A stretch of 56,907 nt of DNA from Phycisphaerae bacterium (GTDB lineage Bacteria > Planctomycetota > Phycisphaerae > Phycisphaerales > SM1A02). Numbering within the stretch: position 1 is the first letter of the stretch; each line of letters starts with the position of its first letter. The stretch lies in assembly GCA_002709755.1 (NCBI GenBank), contig PAQN01000048.1:32646-89552 (forward strand). Direction: 5' to 3'. A program made the position numbers and the translations under genes. A model generated the notes under the pieces. That model saw nothing but the letters and a program-made list of their open reading frames with translations, was not told the origin of the DNA and made no database searches. Of the stretch, positions 8,278 to 17,141 are shown in pieces.

Positions 8278-11200
8278 ATGCTCAGTGACATCGAATATGC
8301 AGCCCTCGGATTCGAGACCTTTCACGACGACGTGCTCGCACCTGGAATCGTGGAAAAGACGATGCCACTCTCGGTGGAGGTTCACCAGTGCACCGAACAC
8401 CTCGATCCCCGGGAGGCGGCCGGCAGACCATTCACTCCCGTCGAAACAGGATGGCGCTGGGGGCCGGTGTGGTCCAGCGCTTGGTTCAGACTTCTCGGCG
8501 ACGTGGGGGAGGAATTCCGGCGATCGGAACTCGATCTTCACTTCTCATGCGGGACCGAGGCGCTGCTCTGGATCGAGGGCGTGCCGCACCACGGGTTCGA
8601 TCCCTACCACCATCACGCGAGAATCATGCCGGGGATGCTGGGTGATTCGGTCGAATTTCTTGTCGAGGCGGCCTGCAACAGACCACTCGGGGCATCGCTG
8701 TTCTGGTGGGAACACGCCGAGGAGCACGGACGCTGGAAGGAGGACGCACCGGGTCGTCTTGAAACAGCCGCTCTGGAGGTTCGAAACAGAGGTCTCGAAC
8801 GTTTCTGCGCGGCCTGGATGTTCGGCGTCAAGCTTCTGAGAACCACGAACGCTCGACAGAGCCTGGGACATCGGATCGAACACGGCATGAGGGAGCTCAA
8901 GAAGAGCATCCTCAACTCCGGTGGCGTCTTCGATGTCGCAGCCGCGACCACGGAACTTGAGAAGGTGCTCGCCGATGGTGACAAGGGCAGGTCGCGATGC
9001 TGCACGGTGGGGCACGCACACATTGACACTGCATGGCTCTGGCCGATCTCGGAGACGAAGCGGAAATGTCTGCGGACCTTCGCCACGCAGTTGAGAAATC
9101 TCGAGCGATTCGACGACTTCGGGTTTCTGTGCAGTCAACCACAGCAGTATGCATGGATGGAGGAGAGCAGTCCCGAACTGTTCGAGCAGATCACACGTCG
9201 TGTTCGAGAAGGCCGATGGGAACCGTTCGGCGCGATGTGGATCGAACCCGATGCGAACATACCGTCCGGGGAATCCCTGATCAGGCAGATCCTGCACGGC
9301 ACTCGATACTTCGAGAATCGCTTTGGAAGGCATGCCCCGCAGGAAGCGCTCTACCTGCCCGACACGTTCGGTTTTCCGGCATCGCTGCCGCAGATATGCA
9401 GACTCGCAGGGCTCGAAACGTTCATCACCAACAAGATCGCCTGGTGTGAGACGAACCGTTTCCCCCATGTGACGTTCAACTGGCGTGGAATCGACGGCAC
9501 CGAGGTGCTGACGCACTTCACACCGGGACACAACTACAACTCGTCCATCGACCCTCAGGATTTCATCGATGCCGAACACAGACTGAATGAAAGTGACGGC
9601 GCGTGCGGCGATTCATGGCTGCAACCGTACGGGTGGGGGGACGGAGGGGGTGGTCCCGATCGGAGACAGATCCTCAATGCACGATTCGCGAAGCATGCCG
9701 CGGGTCTTCCTCAGACCACGACGTGCAGCGCGACGGATTTCTGCCGGACACTTCATGAGGAGTCGGCATCCTCCTGCGAGAGACCGGTCTGGGATGGCGA
9801 ACTCTATCTCGAACTTCACAGAGGGACCTACACCACCCATGCCAGGCTGAAGGCCGCGAACCGAAGGGCGGAGAGGGCGTTGCGTGAAATCGAGGCGCTT
9901 CAGCTGATGCTCGAGGGATCTGGGGAATCCGACGCGGCCTGGTTGGACAGGGCATGGAAGACCGTTCTGCTGAATCAGTTCCACGACATTCTCCCTGGAT
10001 CGTCCATCGAGAAGGTGTACGAGGACGCCCATGAAGCGCTGGACCATCTGGAAGCGGAGTCGATCTCAAGAATCAACGATGGTCTTCGTGATCTGACACC
10101 GATGTTCGATGCGGGTTCGAAGGAGCGACCGCTCCTGTTGTGGAATCCATCATCGAACGGCCGTCATGCCGTTGTCGACACGGATTCAGGACCGAGATTC
10201 GTACGTGACGTGCCGGCGATGGGATTCAGAGTGATCGACACCGCGCGGAAGGAGAAGCCCGAACACCCGGTGGAGGCTTCGGAACGGACGCTCGACAACG
10301 GAAGGGTCAAGGCCACCATCGATGACACCGGTCGGGTTTCCGAGCTCGGCGTCGATGGTGAACCGTTTGCTCTGGAGACGCCACTGAACACGCTGGTCAT
10401 GCATGCCGACAGACCTCGTCGCTGGCAGGCATGGGATCTCGATCGTGACTATCAGGATCACCGTTGCGAGCAGTCGTCAGAAGCGGATTCGATCGTCCTG
10501 GTGGAGAACTCGGACCTCAGGGGCGTCATCGAGGTGAGACGGTCGCTCGGCGAATCCAGCTCGATCATCCAGCGTTATGTTCTCGAGGCGGACGAACGAT
10601 TTCTGAAGGTCGAAACGAGGCTCGACTGGCAGGAGAACGACACCATCCTTCGTGCCGAGTTCACGCCGAACATACGAAGTCGCCATGCGACCTATGGCAT
10701 CCAGTTCGGATCACTCGAGCGCCCGACGCACAGAAACACCACGCATGAAAAAGCCGCGTTCGAGGTTCCGGGACATCTCTGGATGGACCTGTCTCAACCA
10801 GGCAGAGGGCTTGCGATTCTCGACGACGGTTCGAGGCTTGGCAGATCATGTCACGATCGGACACTGGGGCTTTCTCTCGTCAGATCGACCGGCTTTCCGG
10901 ATCCGAACGCGGATCGTGGGATTCATGAATTCGTGTATGCGATCATGCCTCATGCCGGTGACTGGAGAAAGGCGGATGTGGATGGAGCGGCGGACAGACT
11001 CGGGATGCCGATCAGAAGCACGCCGGCATGCGCCGGATCCAGAGGGCCGCTGATGGACGGTCACGCACTTGTTCCCGGACTCGAATTCACCAACGGATTC
11101 GAAATAGCGGCGCTCAAGAAGGCGGAGGACGGAGAAGGCGCCGTTCTGCGACTGGTCGAAAAGAGGGGCTCGGAAAGATCGGTGAACATCGACCTTTCAG

Positions 11201-11322
11201 CGCACGGGACCAAGGCCACCACCGTGGATCTTCTTGAACGAGGTTGTGACAGGATAAAACCTTCGAAGGATCACACAGCACGGTTCACGCCCTATCAGAT
11301 CCTCACGATTCGAGTGACTTGA
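8278..11322 (+). CDS. Alpha-mannosidase, glycoside hydrolase family 38
   Basis: Hydrolyses terminal alpha-mannosides, here probably from scavenged or recycled glycans. The product is 1014 aa, the normal size of the bacterial GH38 class. The N-terminal beta domain is followed by the catalytic domain with VGHAHIDTAWLWP (zinc ligands His and Asp, about 244-256) and WIEPDANIPSGESLIRQ with the nucleophile Asp near 325. LYLPDTFGFPASLPQI and NQFHDILPGSSIEKVYEDA are further GH38 signatures. The C-terminal beta-sandwich runs to the end. No signal peptide is seen, so it should act in the cytoplasm on imported oligosaccharides. It stands 67 bases after the MBL gene on the same strand; the two need not be related. 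Confidence 0.93.
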   Translation: MLSDIEYAALGFETFHDDVLAPGIVEKTMPLSVEVHQCTEHLDPREAAGRPFTPVETGWRWGPVWSSAWFRLLGDVGEEFRRSELDLHFSCGTEALLWIEGVPHHGFDPYHHHARIMPGMLGDSVEFLVEAACNRPLGASLFWWEHAEEHGRWKEDAPGRLETAALEVRNRGLERFCAAWMFGVKLLRTTNARQSLGHRIEHGMRELKKSILNSGGVFDVAAATTELEKVLADGDKGRSRCCTVGHAHIDTAWLWPISETKRKCLRTFATQLRNLERFDDFGFLCSQPQQYAWMEESSPELFEQITRRVREGRWEPFGAMWIEPDANIPSGESLIRQILHGTRYFENRFGRHAPQEALYLPDTFGFPASLPQICRLAGLETFITNKIAWCETNRFPHVTFNWRGIDGTEVLTHFTPGHNYNSSIDPQDFIDAEHRLNESDGACGDSWLQPYGWGDGGGGPDRRQILNARFAKHAAGLPQTTTCSATDFCRTLHEESASSCERPVWDGELYLELHRGTYTTHARLKAANRRAERALREIEALQLMLEGSGESDAAWLDRAWKTVLLNQFHDILPGSSIEKVYEDAHEALDHLEAESISRINDGLRDLTPMFDAGSKERPLLLWNPSSNGRHAVVDTDSGPRFVRDVPAMGFRVIDTARKEKPEHPVEASERTLDNGRVKATIDDTGRVSELGVDGEPFALETPLNTLVMHADRPRRWQAWDLDRDYQDHRCEQSSEADSIVLVENSDLRGVIEVRRSLGESSSIIQRYVLEADERFLKVETRLDWQENDTILRAEFTPNIRSRHATYGIQFGSLERPTHRNTTHEKAAFEVPGHLWMDLSQPGRGLAILDDGSRLGRSCHDRTLGLSLVRSTGFPDPNADRGIHEFVYAIMPHAGDWRKADVDGAADRLGMPIRSTPACAGSRGPLMDGHALVPGLEFTNGFEIAALKKAEDGEGAVLRLVEKRGSERSVNIDLSAHGTKATTVDLLERGCDRIKPSKDHTARFTPYQILTIRVT

Positions 11323-11417
11323 TCGGATTCCCGCGGGAAGAACGAACCTGATGGGTGTCGGGTGACGTACCACGGTACGGGCCTTTCATCTGAACGGATT
11401 CTTCAAGGAGCGGGACA

Positions 11418-11945
11418 ATGAACAGGATTGCCAGGGAAATAAGAGTGCCATCGTCGCGGGAGGAGGTTGGAATCGAATGGAAGTCGATTCTGATCAGCGC
11501 GCACGTCGAATCCCATGACGGTCAGAATCTGCACATTCTCCGATCCAGGATCAGGGACGGCGAGACCTACGAGGTCGAGGCCGCGGATGGCATCGACGAT
11601 GAACACGCTGAAGCCTCGATATTCGTGAGCGAATACGAGATCGTTCTCAAGACCAGCTGCCCCGACAAGATCGAAAGCGATGCCACGGTGATGATGACCT
11701 TCGATCTGGAGGGGATCATGCTGGTGCAGGGGTTCACTGTGGAGAGGGAGTCGGACCCACCGATCGTGATACGAAACATCGATGACGGCACGATCGTGAT
11801 GGTGACCACGGGTGATGATCCGATACGACTGCATCCGGGTTCATGGAATCTGCAGGCGACGGCGATTCTGGATGGTCGTGAACGGACCACCCTGATCCGT
11901 CTGACGGACCACGGCCCGGGGCGTGAACCCGGCGAACACGAATGA
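11418..11945 (+). CDS. Hypothetical protein, acidic, soluble
   Basis: A 175-aa protein I do not recognise. It is rich in Asp, Glu, Ile and Val, has no signal peptide or membrane segment, and alternates short hydrophobic stretches (ILISAHVES, IFVSEYEIVLK, TVMMTFDLEGIMLV) in a way that suggests an all-beta fold. The ATG has AAGGAG eight bases upstream, which supports a real gene. It follows the GH38 gene by 95 bases and is closed by a strong terminator at 12040. No function is proposed. Confidence 0.7.
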   Translation: MNRIAREIRVPSSREEVGIEWKSILISAHVESHDGQNLHILRSRIRDGETYEVEAADGIDDEHAEASIFVSEYEIVLKTSCPDKIESDATVMMTFDLEGIMLVQGFTVERESDPPIVIRNIDDGTIVMVTTGDDPIRLHPGSWNLQATAILDGRERTTLIRLTDHGPGREPGEHE

Positions 11946-12039
11946 CCGAAACGTTTCAAACCCACGATGAAGATGAATGCCCGTAAACCCGGGCCACTTC
12001 GGAACCTTCGATCGACATCACGATGTGTTCGATCCGGAC

Positions 12040-12067
12040 AAACGGCGCTCCATGGGAAGCGCCGTTT
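12040..12067 (+). terminator. Rho-independent terminator
   Basis: A perfect 10-bp stem (AAACGGCGCT / AGCGCCGTTT) with an 8-base loop is followed by a T-rich stretch. It lies after the small unknown gene and before the chagasin-type gene. Confidence 0.75.
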
Positions 12068-12173
12068 ATTCGATCATTTTTCGGTCAGGATCTCGATTGA
12101 ATCGCGATTCATGAGGGAAACGGTCATAATCTGATGAAGATCCACGAGGGTCAGCGAAAGGAATGAGCCATCC

Positions 12174-12617
12174 ATGAGTCGTAGCGCAAGCGTCAAAATG
12201 TCGATCATCACTCTGCTTCTGGGGTCACTTGCGGCATGCACCAACCTGCCGAAAGGAATCTCCCCGGATGCGGCCCTCGTCGGATTGGCCGATTCGGGAA
12301 AGCTGGTCAGACTTCATCCCACGCAGCAGCTCGTCATTCAACTCGAGGCGAACGTCACCACCGGATACCAGTGGGAGATCGACAAGACGATCAATCGTTC
12401 GGTGCTGCTGGCGGATGGCAGCAAGTTCAGCAGAACCCAGCAACAGCGTGATCAGGAAGATCAGGTCACAGAGCAGTACCTTCGTTTCGTGGCCCAGCAA
12501 CCGGGTCGAACCCGTCTTCAGCTCGTGTATGTCCAACCAAGGGTCGGCACGCTGGAGAATTCCCCCAGATATGAAGTCGATGTCATCGTGGTACCGAAGC
12601 CAGACGAGACGAACTGA
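12174..12617 (+). CDS. Chagasin-type (I42) cysteine protease inhibitor lipoprotein
   Basis: Proteins of this family block papain-like cysteine proteases with three loops of an immunoglobulin-like fold. The product is 147 aa. A signal with lipobox LLGSLAAC puts the lipid-modified cysteine at 22. The first inhibitory loop is visible as NVTTGYQWEI (about 60-69), matching the family NPTTGY motif, and the final strand SPRYEVDVIVVP is typical. The third-loop RPW motif is not clear (QPRVG instead), so potency may differ. It probably sits on a membrane and protects against self or foreign proteases. The next gene, a DHA2 exporter, follows after 20 bases, so they may be co-transcribed. Confidence 0.8.
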   Translation: MSRSASVKMSIITLLLGSLAACTNLPKGISPDAALVGLADSGKLVRLHPTQQLVIQLEANVTTGYQWEIDKTINRSVLLADGSKFSRTQQQRDQEDQVTEQYLRFVAQQPGRTRLQLVYVQPRVGTLENSPRYEVDVIVVPKPDETN

Positions 12618-12637
12618 CCCTTGGAAACGGACTTCCA

Positions 12638-14191
12638 GTGAACGCGACAGGAAAAGACTCGGAACTCGTCGAGGACGCAGGTGATCCCAGAAGGTGGTTG
12701 ATCCTCCTCGTCATGACGGGATCACTGGCGATGGTCATGCTCGATACGACGATCATCGCGGTGTCGCTTCCATCGATCCAGGCGAATCTCCCGGACGTGA
12801 GCCAGAATGCCCTGGAGTGGGTGATCGTCGCCTACATGGTGGTGCTGGCATCGTTCATGGCGCTGGGCGGACATCTCGGGGACCTCTTCGGAAAGCCGAG
12901 GATGTTCTTCATCGGGGTGGTGGGGTTCGGACTCTCGTCTTTTCTCTGCGGACTGGCATGGAATGGTTCCTCGCTGATTCTGTTCAGGGTGCTTCAGGGC
13001 CTCTTCGCGGTGATCATGCAGCCCGCATCAAGTGCGATCGTCATCGGATCGTTCGCACCCTCGGACAGAGGCAAGGCCATGGCGGTCTATGCGGGCATTC
13101 CGCTGCTCTTCCTGACCGCAGGCCCGGTACTTGGCGGTGTGATCACCGAATATGCATCCTGGCGATATTGCTTCCTCATCAACGTTCCCATCGCACTTCT
13201 GGTCGGGATCTCGGTTCTCATCCTGAGACCGAAGAACCCGGGCAGCCGGAGAGGCCCCTTCGACTGGTGGGGAGCGGCCCTTCTGGGAACGGGTCTCCCG
13301 AGTCTGATCATCCCGATTCAGCAATCGAGTGTCTGGGGCTGGGGATCATGGTGGACGATCGGCCTGCTCGTGATCGGACTGGTGATCCTCGGGGCATTCG
13401 TGCTGCGCGAGCTCAAGGTTCAGGATCCCATCATTTCACTGAGGCTCTTCGCGGATAAGGTCTTCCTTGGCGATTCGATCCTGCTTTTCATCACCCAGGC
13501 GAGTGTGACCGGGATCACCATCTTCATAGCGATCCACCTTCAGGTGGTGATGGGATTCACCCCCGATCAGGCGGGACTGGCGATGCTGCCCGTTCTTGTC
13601 CCGGCCGCGGTGATGATTCACTTCGCGGGACGTTGGTACGACAGGACGGGAGGACGGCGTCCCGTGACCGTCGGCGGCGTGGTGGTCACGGCGGGGCTGG
13701 GTGTGCTTGCTGCTGGTACCGGAATGCAGATCTACCTGGTGATGGCGATCGGCATGGGATTGATCGGAGTTGGAATCCCCTTCGTGCAGCTCCCCGCGAA
13801 CACGGACGGAATGGGACGAGTCGAAAATGCGAAGCGGGGGATGGCCAGCGGTGTCCTTCAGACATGCCGCCAATTCGGCGCGGCCATAGGAATCGCCGTG
13901 ATGGGAGCGGTGATCGCAGGTGTTCAGAAAAACCTCACAGGAAAGGCCGATGCCGAATCGAGACTCGGAGGCGAAGGAGACCGAATGATCGTTGCGGAGG
14001 CCGCACGCGGTGAGATGCCGAAACTCGAGGCGCTGAGGTCATCCGACCCCGAACTGGCGGGAGTGATCGCGAACATCGTCTCCGATGGAATCGTCGCCGG
14101 ATTGTGGGTGGCGACGATTCTCGCATCGTCGATAATTTTCGTGGCTGTGGTGTTTCTGGAAAACAGACCGGTCTCAAGTCGAAGGAAATAG
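12638..14191 (+). CDS. DHA2-family major facilitator drug exporter (EmrB/QacA type)
   Basis: An inner-membrane proton antiporter that extrudes drugs or other amphiphiles. The product is 517 aa with about 14 hydrophobic segments, as in DHA2 proteins. LDTTIIAVSLPSIQ (about 35-48) is the DHA2 motif in helix 1 and GGHLGDLFGKPRMF (about 77-90) is MFS motif A. GTG start; GGAAACGGA lies just upstream. It follows the chagasin-type lipoprotein after 20 bases; no membrane-fusion partner (EmrA) or regulator is adjacent. The substrate is unknown. Confidence 0.9.
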   Translation: MNATGKDSELVEDAGDPRRWLILLVMTGSLAMVMLDTTIIAVSLPSIQANLPDVSQNALEWVIVAYMVVLASFMALGGHLGDLFGKPRMFFIGVVGFGLSSFLCGLAWNGSSLILFRVLQGLFAVIMQPASSAIVIGSFAPSDRGKAMAVYAGIPLLFLTAGPVLGGVITEYASWRYCFLINVPIALLVGISVLILRPKNPGSRRGPFDWWGAALLGTGLPSLIIPIQQSSVWGWGSWWTIGLLVIGLVILGAFVLRELKVQDPIISLRLFADKVFLGDSILLFITQASVTGITIFIAIHLQVVMGFTPDQAGLAMLPVLVPAAVMIHFAGRWYDRTGGRRPVTVGGVVVTAGLGVLAAGTGMQIYLVMAIGMGLIGVGIPFVQLPANTDGMGRVENAKRGMASGVLQTCRQFGAAIGIAVMGAVIAGVQKNLTGKADAESRLGGEGDRMIVAEAARGEMPKLEALRSSDPELAGVIANIVSDGIVAGLWVATILASSIIFVAVVFLENRPVSSRRK

Positions 14192-14257
14192 ACGCATTCT
14201 CAAGGCGACGTGTATGCTCTGCCGGTCGGGACAAGAACACGAATGCGGACGGACGCG

Positions 14258-14875
14258 ATGCCGATCTTTGAAAAAAATGGAAGAAGAGTCGCATTCATCC
14301 ACATACCGAAGGCGGCTGGTTCCAGCGTGGAGACGATGTTCAGGGCCGATGGCTGGTCGACGAGCCTCTACAAGGAGGCATACGACGGATACACGGTTTC
14401 CGAGCAACATCGGACGTACGCAAGCGTGAAAGAGACGGTCGGTGATCTTGATGAGATCGATTCATTCGTGATCACGAGAGATCCCCTGTCCCGACTGATC
14501 AGTGAATGGCACTATCAGACTGAAAAAGTGAAGTCGTCGAAACTGAACTTCGATGATTTCGTCCGGCATGTGGAATGCTCGCTCAAATTACACAAGAACT
14601 ACTGGGACAACCACTGGAGATCACAAGTCGATTTCCTGGACGAGAACATCGATGCTGTCATCAAGATGGAGTCCATGAACCGGGAACTGCCGGACTTCCT
14701 TCGGAACAAGGGCATCATGGAAGACCCTCGCATACCCCACGTCAACCGACACGAGAAGAAGAGCGTCGATGGTGGTCTGCACATAAGCGCCGAGAGCAAA
14801 GACAGAATCCTGAGAATGTATGGTCGTGACTACGTCGTTCTCGGATATGAACCAGTCTTTCCAGAAACGGGATAG
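14258..14875 (+). CDS. Sulfotransferase family protein
   Basis: Transfers sulfate from PAPS to a carbohydrate or related acceptor. The product is about 205 aa. The 5'-phosphosulfate binding loop FIHIPKAAGSSVE lies near the N-terminus and a 3'-phosphate binding motif VITRDPLSRLISEW near residue 75, both as in sulfotransferase family 2. The ATG at 14258 was chosen because relatives start shortly before the PSB loop; ATG at 14243 or 14210 would add residues without family character, and no clear ribosome binding site decides. It is the first gene of the polysaccharide locus, five bases before a flippase. A complete PAPS-forming module lies at 43202-47081. Likely role: sulfation of the exported polysaccharide. 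Confidence 0.83.
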   Translation: MPIFEKNGRRVAFIHIPKAAGSSVETMFRADGWSTSLYKEAYDGYTVSEQHRTYASVKETVGDLDEIDSFVITRDPLSRLISEWHYQTEKVKSSKLNFDDFVRHVECSLKLHKNYWDNHWRSQVDFLDENIDAVIKMESMNRELPDFLRNKGIMEDPRIPHVNRHEKKSVDGGLHISAESKDRILRMYGRDYVVLGYEPVFPETG

Positions 14876-14880
14876 ATGGA

Positions 14881-16332
14881 ATGACTAGGAAGAATTCCAG
14901 CAACAAGGCGCTGGCTCTCATAAGCAGTTCCACGGTGGTCTCTCAGGTGGCGACGCTGCTCAGAGCGTTCATCATCATGCGGACCATCGGGGTGGAGAAC
15001 TACGGAATCGCAGTGCCGATGCTGCTGTTGATCGAATTCCTGAACAGACTTCTGGAACTGAACCCGGCGGCAGTGATCGTGCAGGATGAAAAAGGGGCCA
15101 CCAAGAAGTTTCGCCATGCGTTTCAATTCATGAGTCTGATCAGAGGTGTTCTGTTCGCTCTGATCATCGTCCTGCTTGCCGTCCCTCTCGCGGTGTTCAA
15201 CGACCTCGATTCCCGAGAGTACGTGATGGGATTCATGTTCGTCGGCCTGGTTCCGCTCATCAGGGGATGCTCGCATGTGGACATCTTCAGGCAGATGAGG
15301 CGTCGCAGATTCGGAAACGTCGCACTGTCTCAGACATCAACACCGGTGGCAACGACGGTGATGGTTGCCATGCTGTGCCTGTTCATGAACAGTTTCTGGG
15401 TGCCGCTCATCGCAAGAGTCATTGATGCTGTCAATGGTTTGATCATGTCCTTCGTGGTGGCTGAAAGGAGATGGATGATCCGTTTCGACGGCGAAAGCAT
15501 GGTTCGAATCATCCGCTTCATGCTCCCACTGATCGTCGGGGGGATGGTGGTATTCATATCGAATCGTGGCAGTCAGCAGCTTTTGAGTGCATCGGATTCA
15601 CTGTTCGGTTTCGAAATACCCAAGGCGGTCGTGGGAACGCTGGCGGCCGCAGTGTTGATCGCAATGATCCCGGGGTCCATCGGCGCAAGTGTGATCCAGC
15701 AGGTGTTCGCACCCAGAACAGCGGAGATAGGTCGCAGGGGAGGGAATGTGGCGAGACTGTTCGAGCAGGTTCAGGCGCTTGGCTTCACGCTGGGCGCCGC
15801 GGCATTGATCATGCTTCAGGCAGGATCGGTCATCGTTCCGGTTCTGTTGACAGAGAGGTTCGAGGGGACTGCGCCGTTCCTCGTCGCGTTGAGCGTTTTT
15901 GGAGCACTCCGCCTGAGCAGCACATCCGCGAAGACAATCGCTCTGGGTCTCGGCAAGAGCAAGATTCTCATGTATGGAAACTTCTGGTCTGTGCTGGGGA
16001 TCGTCTGCTCGATCTGGGTCGTCTACAACCAGCGAAGCCTCGTGGAGATCGGGTATTGCATGGGAATAGGCGAGGCGCTTTCCTACATCGCGCGTGGAAT
16101 CATGGTCAGACGATTGGTACCGAGCATCAGTCTGAACGCTCTGTTTGTGAAACCCGCGCTGGTCCTGTTGTGTGCCCTGGCGATCGGAACCGTGCAGAGG
16201 TACACCATCGATGGAATGTCACTGCCTCTCGCTCTTCCTCTGATGTTCGCCTGGGTCGTGGCGGGTTCGGCCTTGCTGAGCCTATTCTGGGCTCCGGTCA
16301 GAAGCATCGTGTCACAAAGACTGGCTGACTGA
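14881..16332 (+). CDS. Polysaccharide flippase (Wzx-like, MOP superfamily), copy 1
   Basis: Moves lipid-linked sugar units across the inner membrane. The product is 483 aa with about 12-14 hydrophobic segments. The N-terminus (ISSSTVVSQVATLLRAFIIMRTIGVENYGIAVPMLLL) has the Gly/Tyr pattern typical of Wzx proteins of the polysaccharide-synthesis family. It follows the sulfotransferase by five bases. A second flippase of similar size lies at 18666 on the other strand and is clearly not identical. Convergent with the acetyltransferase gene downstream, with an 18-base gap. Confidence 0.85.
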   Translation: MTRKNSSNKALALISSSTVVSQVATLLRAFIIMRTIGVENYGIAVPMLLLIEFLNRLLELNPAAVIVQDEKGATKKFRHAFQFMSLIRGVLFALIIVLLAVPLAVFNDLDSREYVMGFMFVGLVPLIRGCSHVDIFRQMRRRRFGNVALSQTSTPVATTVMVAMLCLFMNSFWVPLIARVIDAVNGLIMSFVVAERRWMIRFDGESMVRIIRFMLPLIVGGMVVFISNRGSQQLLSASDSLFGFEIPKAVVGTLAAAVLIAMIPGSIGASVIQQVFAPRTAEIGRRGGNVARLFEQVQALGFTLGAAALIMLQAGSVIVPVLLTERFEGTAPFLVALSVFGALRLSSTSAKTIALGLGKSKILMYGNFWSVLGIVCSIWVVYNQRSLVEIGYCMGIGEALSYIARGIMVRRLVPSISLNALFVKPALVLLCALAIGTVQRYTIDGMSLPLALPLMFAWVVAGSALLSLFWAPVRSIVSQRLAD

Positions 16333-16353
16333 GCCCACTGCGAGGGCGGCTCA
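16330..16353. terminator. Possible bidirectional hairpin between convergent genes
   Basis: TGAGCC and GGCTCA form a six-base stem overlapping the stops of the flippase (plus) and the acetyltransferase (minus). There is no T run, so it is only a weak terminator candidate. Confidence 0.3.
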
Positions 16354-17097
16354 ATCAGACTTGTTCTTCGACAAATCGGAGCCGGAGAGGGGCGCCACGG
16401 GAATCCACGCCCTTGCATCATGGTCGTATGTCTTGAGGACACGAGCGGGGTTTCCGACCGCCAGTGAGAATGGCGGAATGCTCTTGGTCACGACGCTTCC
16501 CGCTCCGATGATGCAGTTGTCTCCAATGGAAACGCCTTTCAACACCATGGAACCATCTCCGATCCAGACATGATCACCGATTCTTGTCTCCTGTGCGATC
16601 AAGAATTCATTCCTGATCGCCGGCGTGTCAATGTCCTGCCATTTGTGATCATGGTCGGTGATGTAGCAGTTTGCCGCGATCAAGACACTTCGGCCGATAT
16701 GCACGGATGAGACGGCGGATATGTGTATCGATGGATGAATGATGCAGTCATCTGAAATCGTAATGATGCGTCGACCGCGTTCTGGGTTGATCGCCGTGAT
16801 TCTGGAAAACCTCCAGACGTGGACGTTATCCCCTATGAAAATCGACTGCTTTCCTTTGGCCCAGAACGGAAAATTGATCCGGGAATTGGATCCAAATGAA
16901 CCAAAAGCGACTTTATGAATCATGCTGAAGACATAGTTCAGTGCGCGCTTGATCATCCGATGGAGGAGTGATTGCGGGAACTTCCTCATGGGAATCAACT
17001 CGCCGGAGGAGTTGTGTCCATCTGAATTCATCTGAAACGACATGTCGGCATCAGACAGACGATCACCCTGGGAATCGCTTGTGTCTGGACATGGCAT
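16351..17097 (-). CDS. Hexapeptide-repeat O-acetyltransferase
   Basis: A trimeric left-handed beta-helix acyltransferase that probably O-acetylates a sugar of the exopolysaccharide using acetyl-CoA. The product is 248 aa. Hexapeptide repeats run from about residue 75 (IFIGDNVHVW) to the end, with the LbH signature ITDHDHKW (catalytic His) followed by TRIGDHVWIGDGSMVLKGVSIGDNCIIGAGSVVTKSIPPFSLAVGNPARVLK, shown here only as a positional description of the last third of the protein. The first about 55 residues are poorly conserved, so a later start (for instance ATG at 17043) is possible. It is flanked by polysaccharide genes on both sides. Confidence 0.82.
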   Translation of the reverse strand: MPCPDTSDSQGDRLSDADMSFQMNSDGHNSSGELIPMRKFPQSLLHRMIKRALNYVFSMIHKVAFGSFGSNSRINFPFWAKGKQSIFIGDNVHVWRFSRITAINPERGRRIITISDDCIIHPSIHISAVSSVHIGRSVLIAANCYITDHDHKWQDIDTPAIRNEFLIAQETRIGDHVWIGDGSMVLKGVSIGDNCIIGAGSVVTKSIPPFSLAVGNPARVLKTYDHDARAWIPVAPLSGSDLSKNKSD

Positions 17098-17141
17098 GTG
17101 GAAGACCCTTGCATTGGCTGGAGCGTGTCATGACACCGTCA

